Below are positions 9,690-20,900 of a stretch of DNA of 64,000 nucleotides, piece after piece. Location: assembly GCA_034359265.1 (NCBI GenBank), contig CP136895.1, positions 38,954,001 to 39,018,000 of the forward strand. Reading direction: 5' to 3'. Position 1 is the stretch's first letter. Each line of letters begins with the position of its first letter. A program made the translations under genes and the position numbers. The notes under the pieces are model-generated. The model searched no databases. It saw only the letters and a list, made by a program, of their open reading frames with translations, and was not told the origin of the DNA. Source of the DNA: Canna indica. Taxonomy: Eukaryota > Streptophyta > Magnoliopsida > Zingiberales > Cannaceae.

Positions 9690-11081
9690 ATTCATGGCCT
9701 AACAACATTGAATCGAAATAACATTAGCACGTTTTAAAAAAACAAACACTTTCACAACAAGACTTTGCAGACGGGGAAGTAATGCAAAACTTGGTTTTTT
9801 TCTTAACTGGGTGAAGGTAAGTCCAATGAAGAAAACTGCATAATTTTGCACATTGTTCTCGTGAGGTACTGAACATGGTGATATCTAACACAAATTTGTA
9901 TATACTATGTATTGATTCGAGGGGTAAAATTTGTCATATCTAAAGCTAGCAATGCAAAAACAGATTATGTTACTGAACATGGTGATAAGATATATTTTGG
10001 TGACCTCTTTTTGGAGGTAGGAAAATGTAAGTTCTGATAACTAACTAGTAGATAAAATACAGGTTCAACAAGATAATATTTAGAGATAATGAAAGGATAT
10101 ATTTTGTCATTGTCTCTAAATATTCTACGAAAATTTTAATTTTTTATCCCAAAGAAACTTTTCAAATATTTCTCAATTTTAGATAAATAATAGATAAAAC
10201 ATGAAAAATAATATGCTAAAATAAAAAATTATAAGTCTTTCTATTTTAACCAAAATGTAGCTAGGGGGCTTTACCTTTAGATGAATAGAGTGAACAAGCT
10301 CATAAGTAATTACGACATTGTTATGTATGCTTCTACCTTTGACAAAAGTCGACTTTTGTGATTGTATTTTATCTGCTGACAAATAGATTTGAAATGTAAC
10401 TATATAAGTTTAGGGATTTTTTGCATCACAACTAAAGTTCAATGGTTTTTTACATCATAATCAAAGTTCAAGATGTTTTTTGCATTACAATCAAAGTTCA
10501 ATGAGTTTTTTGCATTATTATCAAAGTTTGAGAGGTTTTTTTGTATCGCAATTAAAATTTAGGAGGTTTTTGCATCACAATTAAAATTCAAGGAGTTTTT
10601 TACATCGCAATTAAAGTTTAGAGGGCTTTTTGCATAGCACTACAAGTTGAGAGAGAGAATTTTTCAAAAATATTTTTTTTTGAAATATTTATATATTTTA
10701 AATTTTAAAATATATATATTAAATATGACGTGGAAAATAAATTAAATGTGGACGAATGAAGTGTCGACATATGGCACTGATGTGGACTTCTGTAAAAAAT
10801 TATATCATAAGGCTTTTTGTTAATTTTTAATAGTCCGTGAAGTTTTTTTTTGTATATTTTTAAAGTTCGTGAATTTTTTTACTAATTATGCTAAAGTTTA
10901 AGGGGCTTTTTGCCTTTACCCTTAATTTTATATCCAATGTACATTGGATAAAAACAAATATCTAACTTTATCATTCATTTGTATTGGTACCATGTATTCA
11001 TGTTCTATCCTATCCAATTTGTTATTGCATCATCATGTTCTATCTTATCTAATGAAACAAACACACCAACACCAACAATGA
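9690..11081. other. AT-rich intergenic DNA with a 32-bp tandem repeat
   Basis: No gene is seen. Bases 10,414-10,655 hold about eight degenerate copies of a 31-32 bp unit (TTTTTTGCATCACAAT..AAAGTTCAAGG). The stretch at 10,800-10,920 carries related phrases, so the block may be the long subterminal repeat of a decayed TIR element. Confidence 0.6.
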
Positions 11082-11424
11082 TTTATAAATAGGAAAATTA
11101 TATTTTTAGTCCCCATAATTTGCTTCAATTTTGGTTTTAGTCTTTATAGTTTTAAAATTTTGATTTTAGTCCCCACACTTTATTTTTGTTTAGAATTTGA
11201 TTCTTACCATCACATTAGGTCATAACAGAGTTGACGTGGATAATAGGTACTGACTGGACATTGCTGACGTGGAGCTTGCAGGGACCAATTTTGTAAACTA
11301 TGAGGACTAAAATTAAAATTTTATAAACTATGGAAACTAAAATCAAAATTTTGTTAACTATAGATACTAAAATCAAAATTCAAATAATTATTTTTCTAAT
11401 AAATATAAAAAATTACATAATATT

Positions 11425-12024
11425 TTTTAATTTATTTTATAAATAATTATAATATTTAAATAATATTAAAATTGAGCAAACTTTTTACATAGTAAGGTGA
11501 TTTATTTTGGATTTTATTATGAAAAGTGTGATGACATGTTTATATATTTAGAAGATTAGTTTAATATTTGCAAGATTAATTTATTTTATATTTAAGACAA
11601 ACATCTGAATTTCGTATTCTTGCATTGAACATATTAATTGAACATGGAACATATTAATATTTTGCAGTATGTTCTATATGTATGAATATCTCTTAATAAT
11701 GCCCATGAAATTATAGCAATAATCTTGTATTATGGTGTTGCCACTATTCTTTGACGTTCGATATCTAATTTAAACCGCTTTTGATACGCCAAATTAATTA
11801 TGATTAAAATAAAGGTGAAGAGATGATCAGTGAAGAGATGAGTAGATTAAGAGAGCAAGTTTTTAAATTCTACAACCACTGCGAAATTCACACTAAATCA
11901 AGGTAATTAACAGATAAAAATTGACGCCTAATGACGACGTCGGTTTAAATCCACCCAAATTAACATAAATTGCTATAGTGTGCTCAATTTTAATATTTTT
12001 AAATATTATAATTATTTATAAATA
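11425..12024. repeat. AT-rich foldback inside the outer MULE
   Basis: The left arm at about 11,425-11,476 (ending TTAAAATTGAGC) recurs inverted at about 11,975-12,024 (starting GCTCAATTTTAA). About 0.5 kb of AT-rich sequence lies between. It is either a small non-autonomous element or the inner part of the outer element. Confidence 0.55.
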
Positions 12025-12033
12025 AATTTAAAA

Positions 12034-13086
12034 GGAAAAAGGTACAAAAATGCTCCTAACATTTTCTCACGGGTACTAAAATGCCCCTAAGGTTTTTTTG
12101 GAATCAAAAATACCCCTCACGTTATGGAATTAGATACAAAAATGCCCCTATAGGTAAACAGTGTTAGTTGAGAGATAACGGAACTGACGTGGCTGATGAC
12201 GTGGACATCTGGCGCGCATGCAGCCCTTGACGTTTTCTCACGGGTACTAAAATGCCTCTAACATTTTCTCACGAGTACTAAAATGCCCTTAACGTTTGTT
12301 TTGGAGCTAAAATACCCTTGAGGTTATTGAAAATGGTACAAAAATGACATTACACTAACTTTTGTTAAGTGAGACTTAACGGAGATGTCATGGGTGCTGA
12401 TAGAAATGTTGACTTTACACGTGGTGCACATGCAGAGAGCAACTTGCCACGTAAGCGACACATAAGAAATCGAAAACTGAAAATTTTGAAAATAAAAACT
12501 AAAACTGAAACCATCAAATCGGTAGATCGAAAAATTTCGTTCGATTTCAAACCAATTTTTTAATTAATCGAATTTTCAATTTTTTTATTCACCCCTACGG
12601 TTGCGTGGCAAGTTGCTCTATGCATGTGCACCACATGTAAAGTCAACATTTCTATCAGTATCCATGACATCTCCGTTAAGTCTCACCTAACAAAAGTTAG
12701 TCTGATGTCATTTTTGTACCATTTTCAATAACCTCAGGAGTATTTTAGCTCTAAAATAAACGTTAGGGGTATTTAATTTAGTACTCGTGAGAAAACGTTA
12801 GGGGCATTTTGTACTTGTGAGAAAACGTTAGGGACATTTTAATACCCGTGAGAAAACGTCAGGGGCATTTTAGTACCCATGAGAAAACGCCAAGGCCTGC
12901 ATGCGCACCATATGTCCACGTCATCAGCCACGTCAGCTCTGTTATCTCTCAACTAACACCGTTTACCTATAGAGGCATTTTTGTACCCAATTCCATAACG
13001 TGAGAGGTATTTTTGATCCCAAAAAAACCTTATGGGCATTTTAGTACCCGTGAAAAAACGTTAGGGACATTTTTGTACCTTTTCCC
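12034..13086. mobile_element. Foldback MULE with very long inverted repeats
   Basis: The ends GGAAAAAGGTAC and GTACCTTTTCCC are inverted (one mismatch). The 9-bp duplication AATTTAAAA is perfect (12,025-12,033 and 13,087-13,095). The arms are about 400 bp and contain local repeats of ACTAAAATGCCCCTAA. The spacer at about 12,460-12,605 looks like half of a hAT-type MITE (ending TTCACCCCTACGG). It is non-coding. Confidence 0.85.
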
Positions 13087-13320
13087 AATTTAAAATGGGT
13101 TATTAGACGAAAATAGCCTCAACTTTCTCGAATTTTTCAATTTTGGCCAATCCTTTAATTGGTCTCAATTGTATATAAGAACTTTCAAATTAGTTTCAAT
13201 AATAGTCTCCCGTTTGAGAACCGTCAGTATGGCTGTTATTTCGCTGATGTGGCGATTCATAAATGATTTAAAAACCCCTCACTTGCCATGTCAGCTCTCT
13301 TTTTAATATCCACGGGTTCC

Positions 13321-13324
<4 letters not shown>

Positions 13325-13370
<46 letters not shown>
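13325..13370. repeat. (CT)n microsatellite
   Basis: An uninterrupted CT dinucleotide run at the inner edge of the left arm of the Pack-MULE. Confidence 0.9.
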
Positions 13371-13372
<2 letters not shown>

Positions 13373-13384
13373 CATCCTCTACTA

Positions 13385-13550
13385 AAATCTTTCTCTGTTG
13401 CGATCGAGGTAGACCATGAGGTCACCGGCCGAGAGCGCGGCGAGTGACGCAGCGACGCGCCCCGTCGCATTTGGCGAGCGTGGCAGGGGAGATCTCCCCC
13501 ACGAGGCGACCTTCGTCGTCGATGATGGCGACCGAGGTCTGGTCCGCGAG
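13385..13550 (-). pseudogene. CBSX5-like CBS-domain protein fragment
   Basis: The minus strand reads [19 protein letters not shown], then [10 protein letters not shown] and, after a frameshift near 13,455, [14 protein letters not shown]. This matches the C-terminal CBS motif region of plant CBSX5-type proteins, where 'LIGEISP..L..CD..' is followed by 'LSAGDLMAYID'. Only the last 50-odd residues are represented. It lies directly downstream of a D14-like fragment in the same orientation, as expected for a chimeric Pack-MULE. Confidence 0.65.
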
Positions 13551-13581
13551 AGAACAAGAGAAATAGCAGGGATGAGGGCAG

Positions 13582-13743
13582 CAGGTCGTTGCTGAACACA
13601 GTCCACGACACGAACAGTGAGATGTTCGGCCGCATGTTGAAAAGCGTCCAACTGAACTCTCGCACCACCGTCGGCACGTCTGCTCCCACCGCCAGCGGCG
13701 CGAACACCTGCACCCACGCCTCGTAGTTCGCCTCCATCGCCAG
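13582..13743 (-). pseudogene. D14/KAI2-family alpha/beta-hydrolase fragment
   Basis: The minus strand encodes [38 protein letters not shown] and [14 protein letters not shown]. This reproduces the lid-to-core region of the D14 strigolactone receptor family ('[10 protein letters not shown]', 'EFSRTLFNMRPDIS'). About 53 residues are present, with neither the nucleophile-serine region nor the catalytic Asp/His region. It was probably captured by the surrounding Pack-MULE. The assignment is strong at family level; whether the parent is D14 or a D14-like paralogue cannot be told. Confidence 0.75.
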
Positions 13744-14461
13744 TGCTTGACGTACGTGGTCCGCATAGTGCACGTGAGCGGGTGCGTGGAGGAGATCATC
13801 GGCATAGTGACCGTCGATGACATCATGCAGGTGTACCCTAAGCACGTGCTGCGAAAACTGCCATCGGCGTCGTGGGACGGCATGGAAGCGCCCAAGGTCT
13901 TGACGCTGCTGCCGAATGCCGAGCTGCAGTAGAGAGATTTTAGTAGAGGACGCTAAGAGACAAAGAGAGAGGTGGGACCCAGTGGATATTAAAAGAAAGC
14001 TGACATGACAAGTGAGGAGTTTTTAAATCATTTATGAATCGCCACGTCAGCGAAATAACGATCATACTGACTGTTCTCAGAAGAGAGACTATTATTGAAA
14101 TCAATTTGAAAGTTCTTATATATAATTGAGATCAATTAAAATATTGACCAAAATTAAAAAATTCGCGAAAGTTGAAACTATTTTTTGTCTAATAACCCAT
14201 TTAAAAATATCTTGTGATTTTTTATATTTTAAAAAATAATAATAATAATTTTAGTCCTTATAGTTTACTTGAATTTTAATTTTAATCCTTATAGTTTACA
14301 AAATTATTCCTTGTTCAGTCAGCATTTGTTATCCACGTCAGCTCTGCTTAAGTCTCATGTGACAACAATGATCAAATTCTAAATGAAAATAAAATATAAA
14401 GACTAAAGTCAAAATTCGAGTAAACTACGATGACCAAAAATATAATTTTCCTTTTATAAAT

Positions 14462-14934
14462 TAAACCAGCATCACAATAACCGGTTATTAACTTAACCGT
14501 TGTATAAACAATCATCATTGATGTTATGGTATTTAGCCCTTAATTATCTACTTTAAATAATGGCAACATCCAAATTATAGTTTCACCTTTTTTAAGATAA
14601 ACCATTTTCAAGGGAGCTGCAATTGCATTTGTGGTCAACGATCATGTATTCAGGTTAGAACCTCATTTGCCAATTGCAATGGTTATATGAATTTTTAAAG
14701 ATCTAATAACTTAAGAAGAGCAAATAAAATTGTGGCGACTAGGACCAACACAGTAAAATTAAAATCTTAACCATCCAGCAACTAATTTACAGCAATGAGC
14801 GCATCAATCGTCATAGTATATGCTATGCACAATGGAGCTGAAAGAAACCTGCTCCTTTTGACAAAAGGAAAAGTAAATATAAAATATACAAACTACATAT
14901 AGAGCCAAATAACTCCAATCGAATTCCTATTAAT
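14462..14934. other. 3' flank of the URT1-like gene
   Basis: Contains the presumed 3' UTR of the minus-strand uridylyltransferase gene, immediately left of the stop codon at 14,935-14,937. I could not pin down a polyadenylation signal. Confidence 0.5.
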
Positions 14935-17900
14935 TCAACTTTGTCCAGATCCAGGTACGTAAGGCTCAAAAAGGGTGACACTGGGATTTGGGTCAAATTG
15001 TAATATATCTGCAGCTCGTTCAAATTCCTCCCTTAAAATTTTGATGCTGAACTTGTCAACCACACGACCAAGGTCATGTGAGGTATCGAAGGGGTCCTCG
15101 ATGCATATTAGATGACGATCATTTCCAATTCTTCTTGTCCAATCTTTTTCCTGCTTACTGAAAGTAAATCGTTCATGTATAAAACCAGACATAAAATCAA
15201 CTACTGCTAAATAAGGTTCTTTGAAAAAACAGTTTGCTTTTCAAGAAAGCAAAACTAAAAAAATCGAACAATAATTTTGAATTGTAACAAAATAAAAGAT
15301 GAAAAGGTATAATTGACCATTCAATCTAAAAGGAAAGTAGGCTCCTTGGCAAGCAACTGAAATAACCGAGACCAAAATTTGCTGCATTATGTACCTGGAA
15401 GGTTCAACTGAAATGGTGTTCCTTAATTAGTTAAGAATTTTGTACAAGCACAAATAACAATCGTCCATTATAACCTGAGTTGTAGTTTAACTCAATTTTG
15501 GTGTCAGGTAATCCTGACTAGTCCATTCCCAAGCAAAGCACAAGGGTTCATGAAAATATTGATCATATGTTGCATTTGTCCAAATAATCTTCAATCTCAT
15601 TTTTTCACTATCTGTGCAAGCCCTGGTTGTGGAAAATATTAGGCAGCTGTAGATTCCAAAAGAAAATCTCACGGCAACAATATTCACTCATTAAATTTTT
15701 TGGAAAATTGACAAATCAGAATCCTACCCTAATTAATAAAGCCAATATGAGCCATATAACCAAAAACTTCTGACAGAAAATGCTCTGTTAATGGTCAATC
15801 TAAAAAATGATGATATCTGTTCAATTTTCATTATGTTGGAAAGGATTTACATGGTTGTTCCTATTCACAGATTAAAATGTGGCATGTGCCAATATTATTC
15901 TATCGCTGTATGGTTATGCTAACCTTGGTAAGTTGAGATGTGACAAATGAAGTATTGGTTGTACCAGTCTTCATGAATTGACCATGCCATAAAAGATAAC
16001 TGATATCAGCCAAGAAAGAGTCTTCGCGTAGACAAAGTGAAACTTTTCCAAACACAAAGTCCAGCAAGTTTTACATGATCCCTTATTTTAATGCAGAAAA
16101 CAGAAAGGTATTTCCATTCAAAATCATTCAAGCCAAACAATGGAAAACAATTGAAACTTGTGCATCAATGTCCAACATGGAAAATATATTTAATATAAAA
16201 TGAATGACAGTCTATGTGAAAAGTATATGTAAAGATTTCTCTTTAATTGGAAGATAACATCCAGCATATCTATCAGGATTTACGAAATCACAGCAAAAGT
16301 GTAATTCATTCACATTAGGTACTACTTGCCAGGCTTAAACTATTAATTTACTTTTGAAAATATGACATTACCTAATGATACTTCCTGTGCGAACAGATAT
16401 AACATCATTCGTGTAGTCATGCTGATAAGCCCAGTAATGGAAGAATGCCCATACCAATCGTGCAATAGTTTCCTTGTTCCTAGCACCAAAACCACTGAGC
16501 CTTTCCACTTTATCAAAGAAAGTGCACTGAGTATTATCTACAGTAACATTGTATGTTGCATCCATTGCCTGGCAGATAGTATGATATTAGTTAAAAAGAA
16601 ATCAAATTTTGGTCATATCCTTAAATAATGTAAGTACATTATACATATGAAGATTGTGGTGAAACAATACTATGCAATGTCAATATTGTCCTTTTGATTC
16701 TTTGAGAATTCTAAAGACACTGTAGAGATGGATAAGTTACTTTTAAGACGTTCTTTATTTGACTTGTCCATGAAAGTTAACTTTATGTTAAACTTCATGA
16801 GAGCCTCTCTCTCTTTCCATATGCATATGTATTAGGGCTGGCAGATGACCATTACATGGAAAGAGAGCAGGAACTAGCTTTCTGCTTAAATCACACCAGT
16901 CAAGGGCCCCGGGTGCAGACCAAATAGTGATAGGATTCATAATCATTAAAGCAGCACCTCTTCAGCTAGCGATGCATATTAGTAGATCGGGCTGACCTAA
17001 AAATCTAATACAATATGCATATAACAAAAGCACAACTTCATTTACTTCTGTTATATGGTATATTTTATACTCATAAGATGCTAGATTCTATCTGCCATAT
17101 TCTGCTTCTGAATACTGAAATAAATCAAAAATTTATTTTGCATTTTCATGCAGGGATTTAGCATTCTTGAATATATTAAATTTTTATTCAAATCAAGCTC
17201 AAAGAACTAAAATTGCATACAATAAAAAAAATCAAATATCAGACAGGTATAAATAAAAGAAAGAAAATAAATAAGAGAGCTTGTTTATCTTCTCTGTTAA
17301 TCCATATACCCAATTGATATGTATGGTTGGAGACTGATATCCACCAGCATTTAATACTATGGATAGATGATTGGTTTGCAGAGTGGGGGGACACAAGGAC
17401 TGATAATCTCCATATGGGCTTACAGAAATTAAAAAATCTTCAAAGATGGTACAGAAAAATAGTTCTAGATCTTGCAAACATTCAGTTACACGGAGATGGA
17501 GCATCCCATTCAACATAACCATTGACCAAATTGACACTATGTTCAGTGGGATAAAGCTTCAAAAAGTTCTGAAGTTCAACATCCAAGTAAAGGCTAAGGC
17601 TACACCAACTGGGCATAGAGTTGAGAAAGCAGGTCTTGATTGTGTTAGGACTGGCCTAGATCACTCAGTCTGGCCAGTGGCCAACATTGAGAATAAATAA
17701 TAAATCAGTTATCAAACAATTTTTTTTTTCAAGTTATCAAACAATTGATCCAACTGATTTCTTCATCAAATAGAAGACACATGTAAAATATAAGGTATTC
17801 AATGAATAATCCTGATGAGCCCTGGAAGCTTGTTTCATCCATTAATGAGGTCTATAAATAGGCATTAAATACAAAGTGTGCTATACATGAGGAGCACCTT

Positions 17901-20900
17901 AGTTATCCTACACCACCAATATATATATAGTTAACTAATACTAATAGTAACACTCCCCTCAAGCTGGAGCATAGATGTCATTATGTCAATCATCCCGGCT
18001 TGTCACAAAGTAATTTGAACCAAGTTGAGTTGAGAACCTTGATGAAGATGTCTGCGATTTAGTCTTGAGAGGAGATGTGAGGTGTGATGATTTTCTTTAA
18101 AAGAATGGCTTCCCGAATGAAATGACAATCAACTACAATATGTTTAGTCCTTTCGTGGAAGACACGATTGGCAATGTGAATAGCTAGACTAGTTGTCAGA
18201 GTGCATGAGTGCATGATCAAGAGAACCTCAGTTCTCCCAAAAGGCTTTTTACCCATCACTTCACATGTGGTGTGAGCCAGTCCTATAATCAGCTTCGGCA
18301 CTTGAGCAGGCCACCACATTTTGCTTCTTACTCCTCCAGGTGACTAACTGGCGGATCATAATCTGCATTAGAGTACCCTTTTACTCTTATATGTCCATTT
18401 TTCCTCAACCACAAGCCTTTCCCGAGGGAACTCTTGACATGGTGTAGGATTTTTAGCAGTGAGAATATTTTGGTTGATGCATGAACTGACTAACAACACC
18501 AACTGCAGAACCAACTTCTGAAACCTCACAAGGTCATCGAAGTCTCTGTCACCTTCACCATCAGCTTAGAGGTGCCACGTGCATCAATGGGTATATTGGT
18601 TGGTATGCATCCTAGCATGCCAACCTCACACAGGAGATCCATAGCATATTTCTTTTGTGAGAGAACCACCCCTGTTTCACTATAGGCCAACTCTATACCG
18701 AGGAAGTACCTTGGACAACCAAGATCCTTGGTCACGAAGTGATTCTTCATATGGGCTTTAACTTCCTCAATTCCATCACTGTCACTCTCGGTGAGTAACA
18801 TATCATCAACATAGACGACAAGAATCACACTTCTTGCAGATGTTTTTTTCATGAGTACAAAGTGATCAGACTTGCATTCTTTGTAACCAATAGAAGATGC
18901 AATTTTGCTTAGTTTGTCAAACCATGCCCGAAGACTTTGTTTGAGATCATATATTGCTTTCTTTAAGTGACACTAGATTCTCCCCCGAGCAACATACCAA
19001 AGTGGTTGCTCCATAAAGACACTCTATGTTAAGTTCTCATATAGAAACGCATTCTTAACATCCAATTGATGCATACTCCAATCCATATTTATGGCCACGG
19101 AGATGAGAATCCTAACTGAATTGTTATGTAAAGCCTTTAATAACCAAGTGAGCCTTATACCGCTCAATAGATCCATCTAGTAGATATTTCAGACTGAACA
19201 CCATTTGCACGAGACAGGTTTTGCTCCGGGAGGTAGCAGGACAAGCTCCCAAGTATGTCGAGATTTGACAGCATCCATCTCTCATCCATGGCATTTTTCC
19301 ACTTAGGATCAAGCAATGCTTCCTGGTATGTTCTAAGAATAGACAAAAGACAAAGACAAGCGAGGGTGAGAGTTGAGCAAAAGATAAGTGATTGTTAATT
19401 GGATGAGCAATAAAGCTTCGTTTACCTTTCCGTAGTGCAATGGGGAGTTCAATGTTTGACGAAGGATCTCGAGAGGGAGGTGGAACTGGCAGGCTGTGCT
19501 GCCCGGAGATTTCACCCGTACATTTATGCCTCCTTTGATAGACTAACAATGGGGGAGTAGTAGATAAAGGCTCTTCTAAGTGGTTGGTGATGGTAGGAGC
19601 AGTGATAGGTGGAGGAAGAGGTGGTGATTCCCTGACAGGAGTTACAAGACTTAGCATAGACAGTAAGGAGTATCCCGAAAGAAAGAGACATCGGCAGAAG
19701 TAAAGAGTCTCTTGGAAACCGGATCATAACAATGATATCTTTTTTAAGTGCGAAAGTATCCAATGAAGACAAAAGCCTCTAAACAAAACAAACATGACAA
19801 AAGGTTTTGGGTGGAACTCTAAATAATGGCTGGTTTGGAAAACCTATTCCCCAAAACCGAGGATGAAGCACGATTAATGAGATGTATAACAGTAAGAACA
19901 GCAACCCCAAAGGTATCAAGAAATGTTCATATGAAACATGAGTGTCCTCACCATATCCATATCTAGAAGATGGTGATTCTTGCGCTCAGCAACACCATTG
20001 TACTGGATGCATGGTTTTAAATCTCGTACCGTACCGGGCGGTAAGCCCGGTATTTATCGGTTTTTGAAAATACCAGTATACGAGATACCCGGTATGGGTA
20101 AATACCGGGTATCTCGGTAAATACCGCCCGGTATCCCCGGTATTTATCAAATACCGGGCGGTATTTGCTATCATACTGGGCTATACCGCCCGGTATGATA
20201 TTTTGCACTGTAGCAAAATATCAATACTTTAAAAATACCGGTATACCGATAAATACCGCCCGGTATGCTCCGGTATTTAGCAAATACCGAGCAGTAAGAG
20301 CTATGATACAAGGCGGAGTTATTTTTAGCAGCAAAATCAAAAAAAAAAACTCGGTATGCAATTTTCGTACCGGACCGTACCGTGTGTCGGTACAGTACGG
20401 TATCGGTACGTACCGGTACCGGTCATCCACCGAGATGATGACCGGTATCGGTATTTTAAACCATGGCTGGATGTATAAGGGCACGAGGTCTCATGAATGA
20501 TACCGTGGGAGGCACAAAATTTAACAAAGACACAAAGTCAAAATGAAGATATTCACAAGCATTATCAGTTCGAAGAATTTTAATAGTACCAAACTAATTT
20601 TGTATTTCAAGATAAAACGTTTGGAATACATTAAACACTTCTGACCGACACCTCAAAAGAAAAACCCAAATCATACGATGTGGTCATCAATGAACGTGAC
20701 AAAGTACTTGTACCCCAAACGACTCGCGATTGTGACCCCAAATATCTGAATGAACAAGTTCAAAACACAACTCTCTACGTGGACTCAAGCTTTGTGGAAA
20801 GGGCACACAGTGGTGCTTGCCTAACTCACAAGCTTCACATTTAAAAGGAGAACAAGAATAGAATACTTGATCTTTCGGAGAGAGGGATAGCCTAATCGAT

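Larger units (their letters stand above)
13097..14198. mobile_element. Pack-MULE carrying D14-like and CBSX5-like fragments
   Basis: The inverted termini GGGTTATTAGAC and GTCTAATAACCC enclose arms of about 220 bp (13,097-13,320; 13,975-14,198). The flanks are ATTTAAAAT on the left and ATTTAAAAAT on the right, a near-perfect 9-bp duplication. The GC-rich interior contains pieces of at least two unrelated host genes on the minus strand. A possible third lies on the plus strand at 13,750-13,932 (motif [19 protein letters not shown], family not recognised). It shares target DNA with the neighbouring element at 12,034-13,086. Confidence 0.8.
11091..14452. mobile_element. Outer MULE with about 220-300 bp terminal inverted repeats
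   Basis: The left end AGGAAAATTATA and the right end TATAATTTTCCT are exact inverted copies. They are bounded by a perfect 9-bp duplication TTTATAAAT (11,082-11,090 and 14,453-14,461), diagnostic of Mutator-like elements. The arms (about 11,091-11,395 and 14,225-14,452) share phrases such as TTTTAGTC..TATAG and GACGTGGATAA. The interior is occupied by two further MULEs and an AT-rich foldback, and no transposase is present. Confidence 0.85.

Noticed and set aside
10414..10655. Regularly repeated units resembling a CRISPR array
   Set aside because: Units are contiguous and degenerate, with no unique spacers, in plant DNA.
13303..13845. A 180-codon minus-strand ORF as an intact gene
   Set aside because: Only residues 36-88 are D14-like; the rest is out-of-frame cargo and the translated CT microsatellite.
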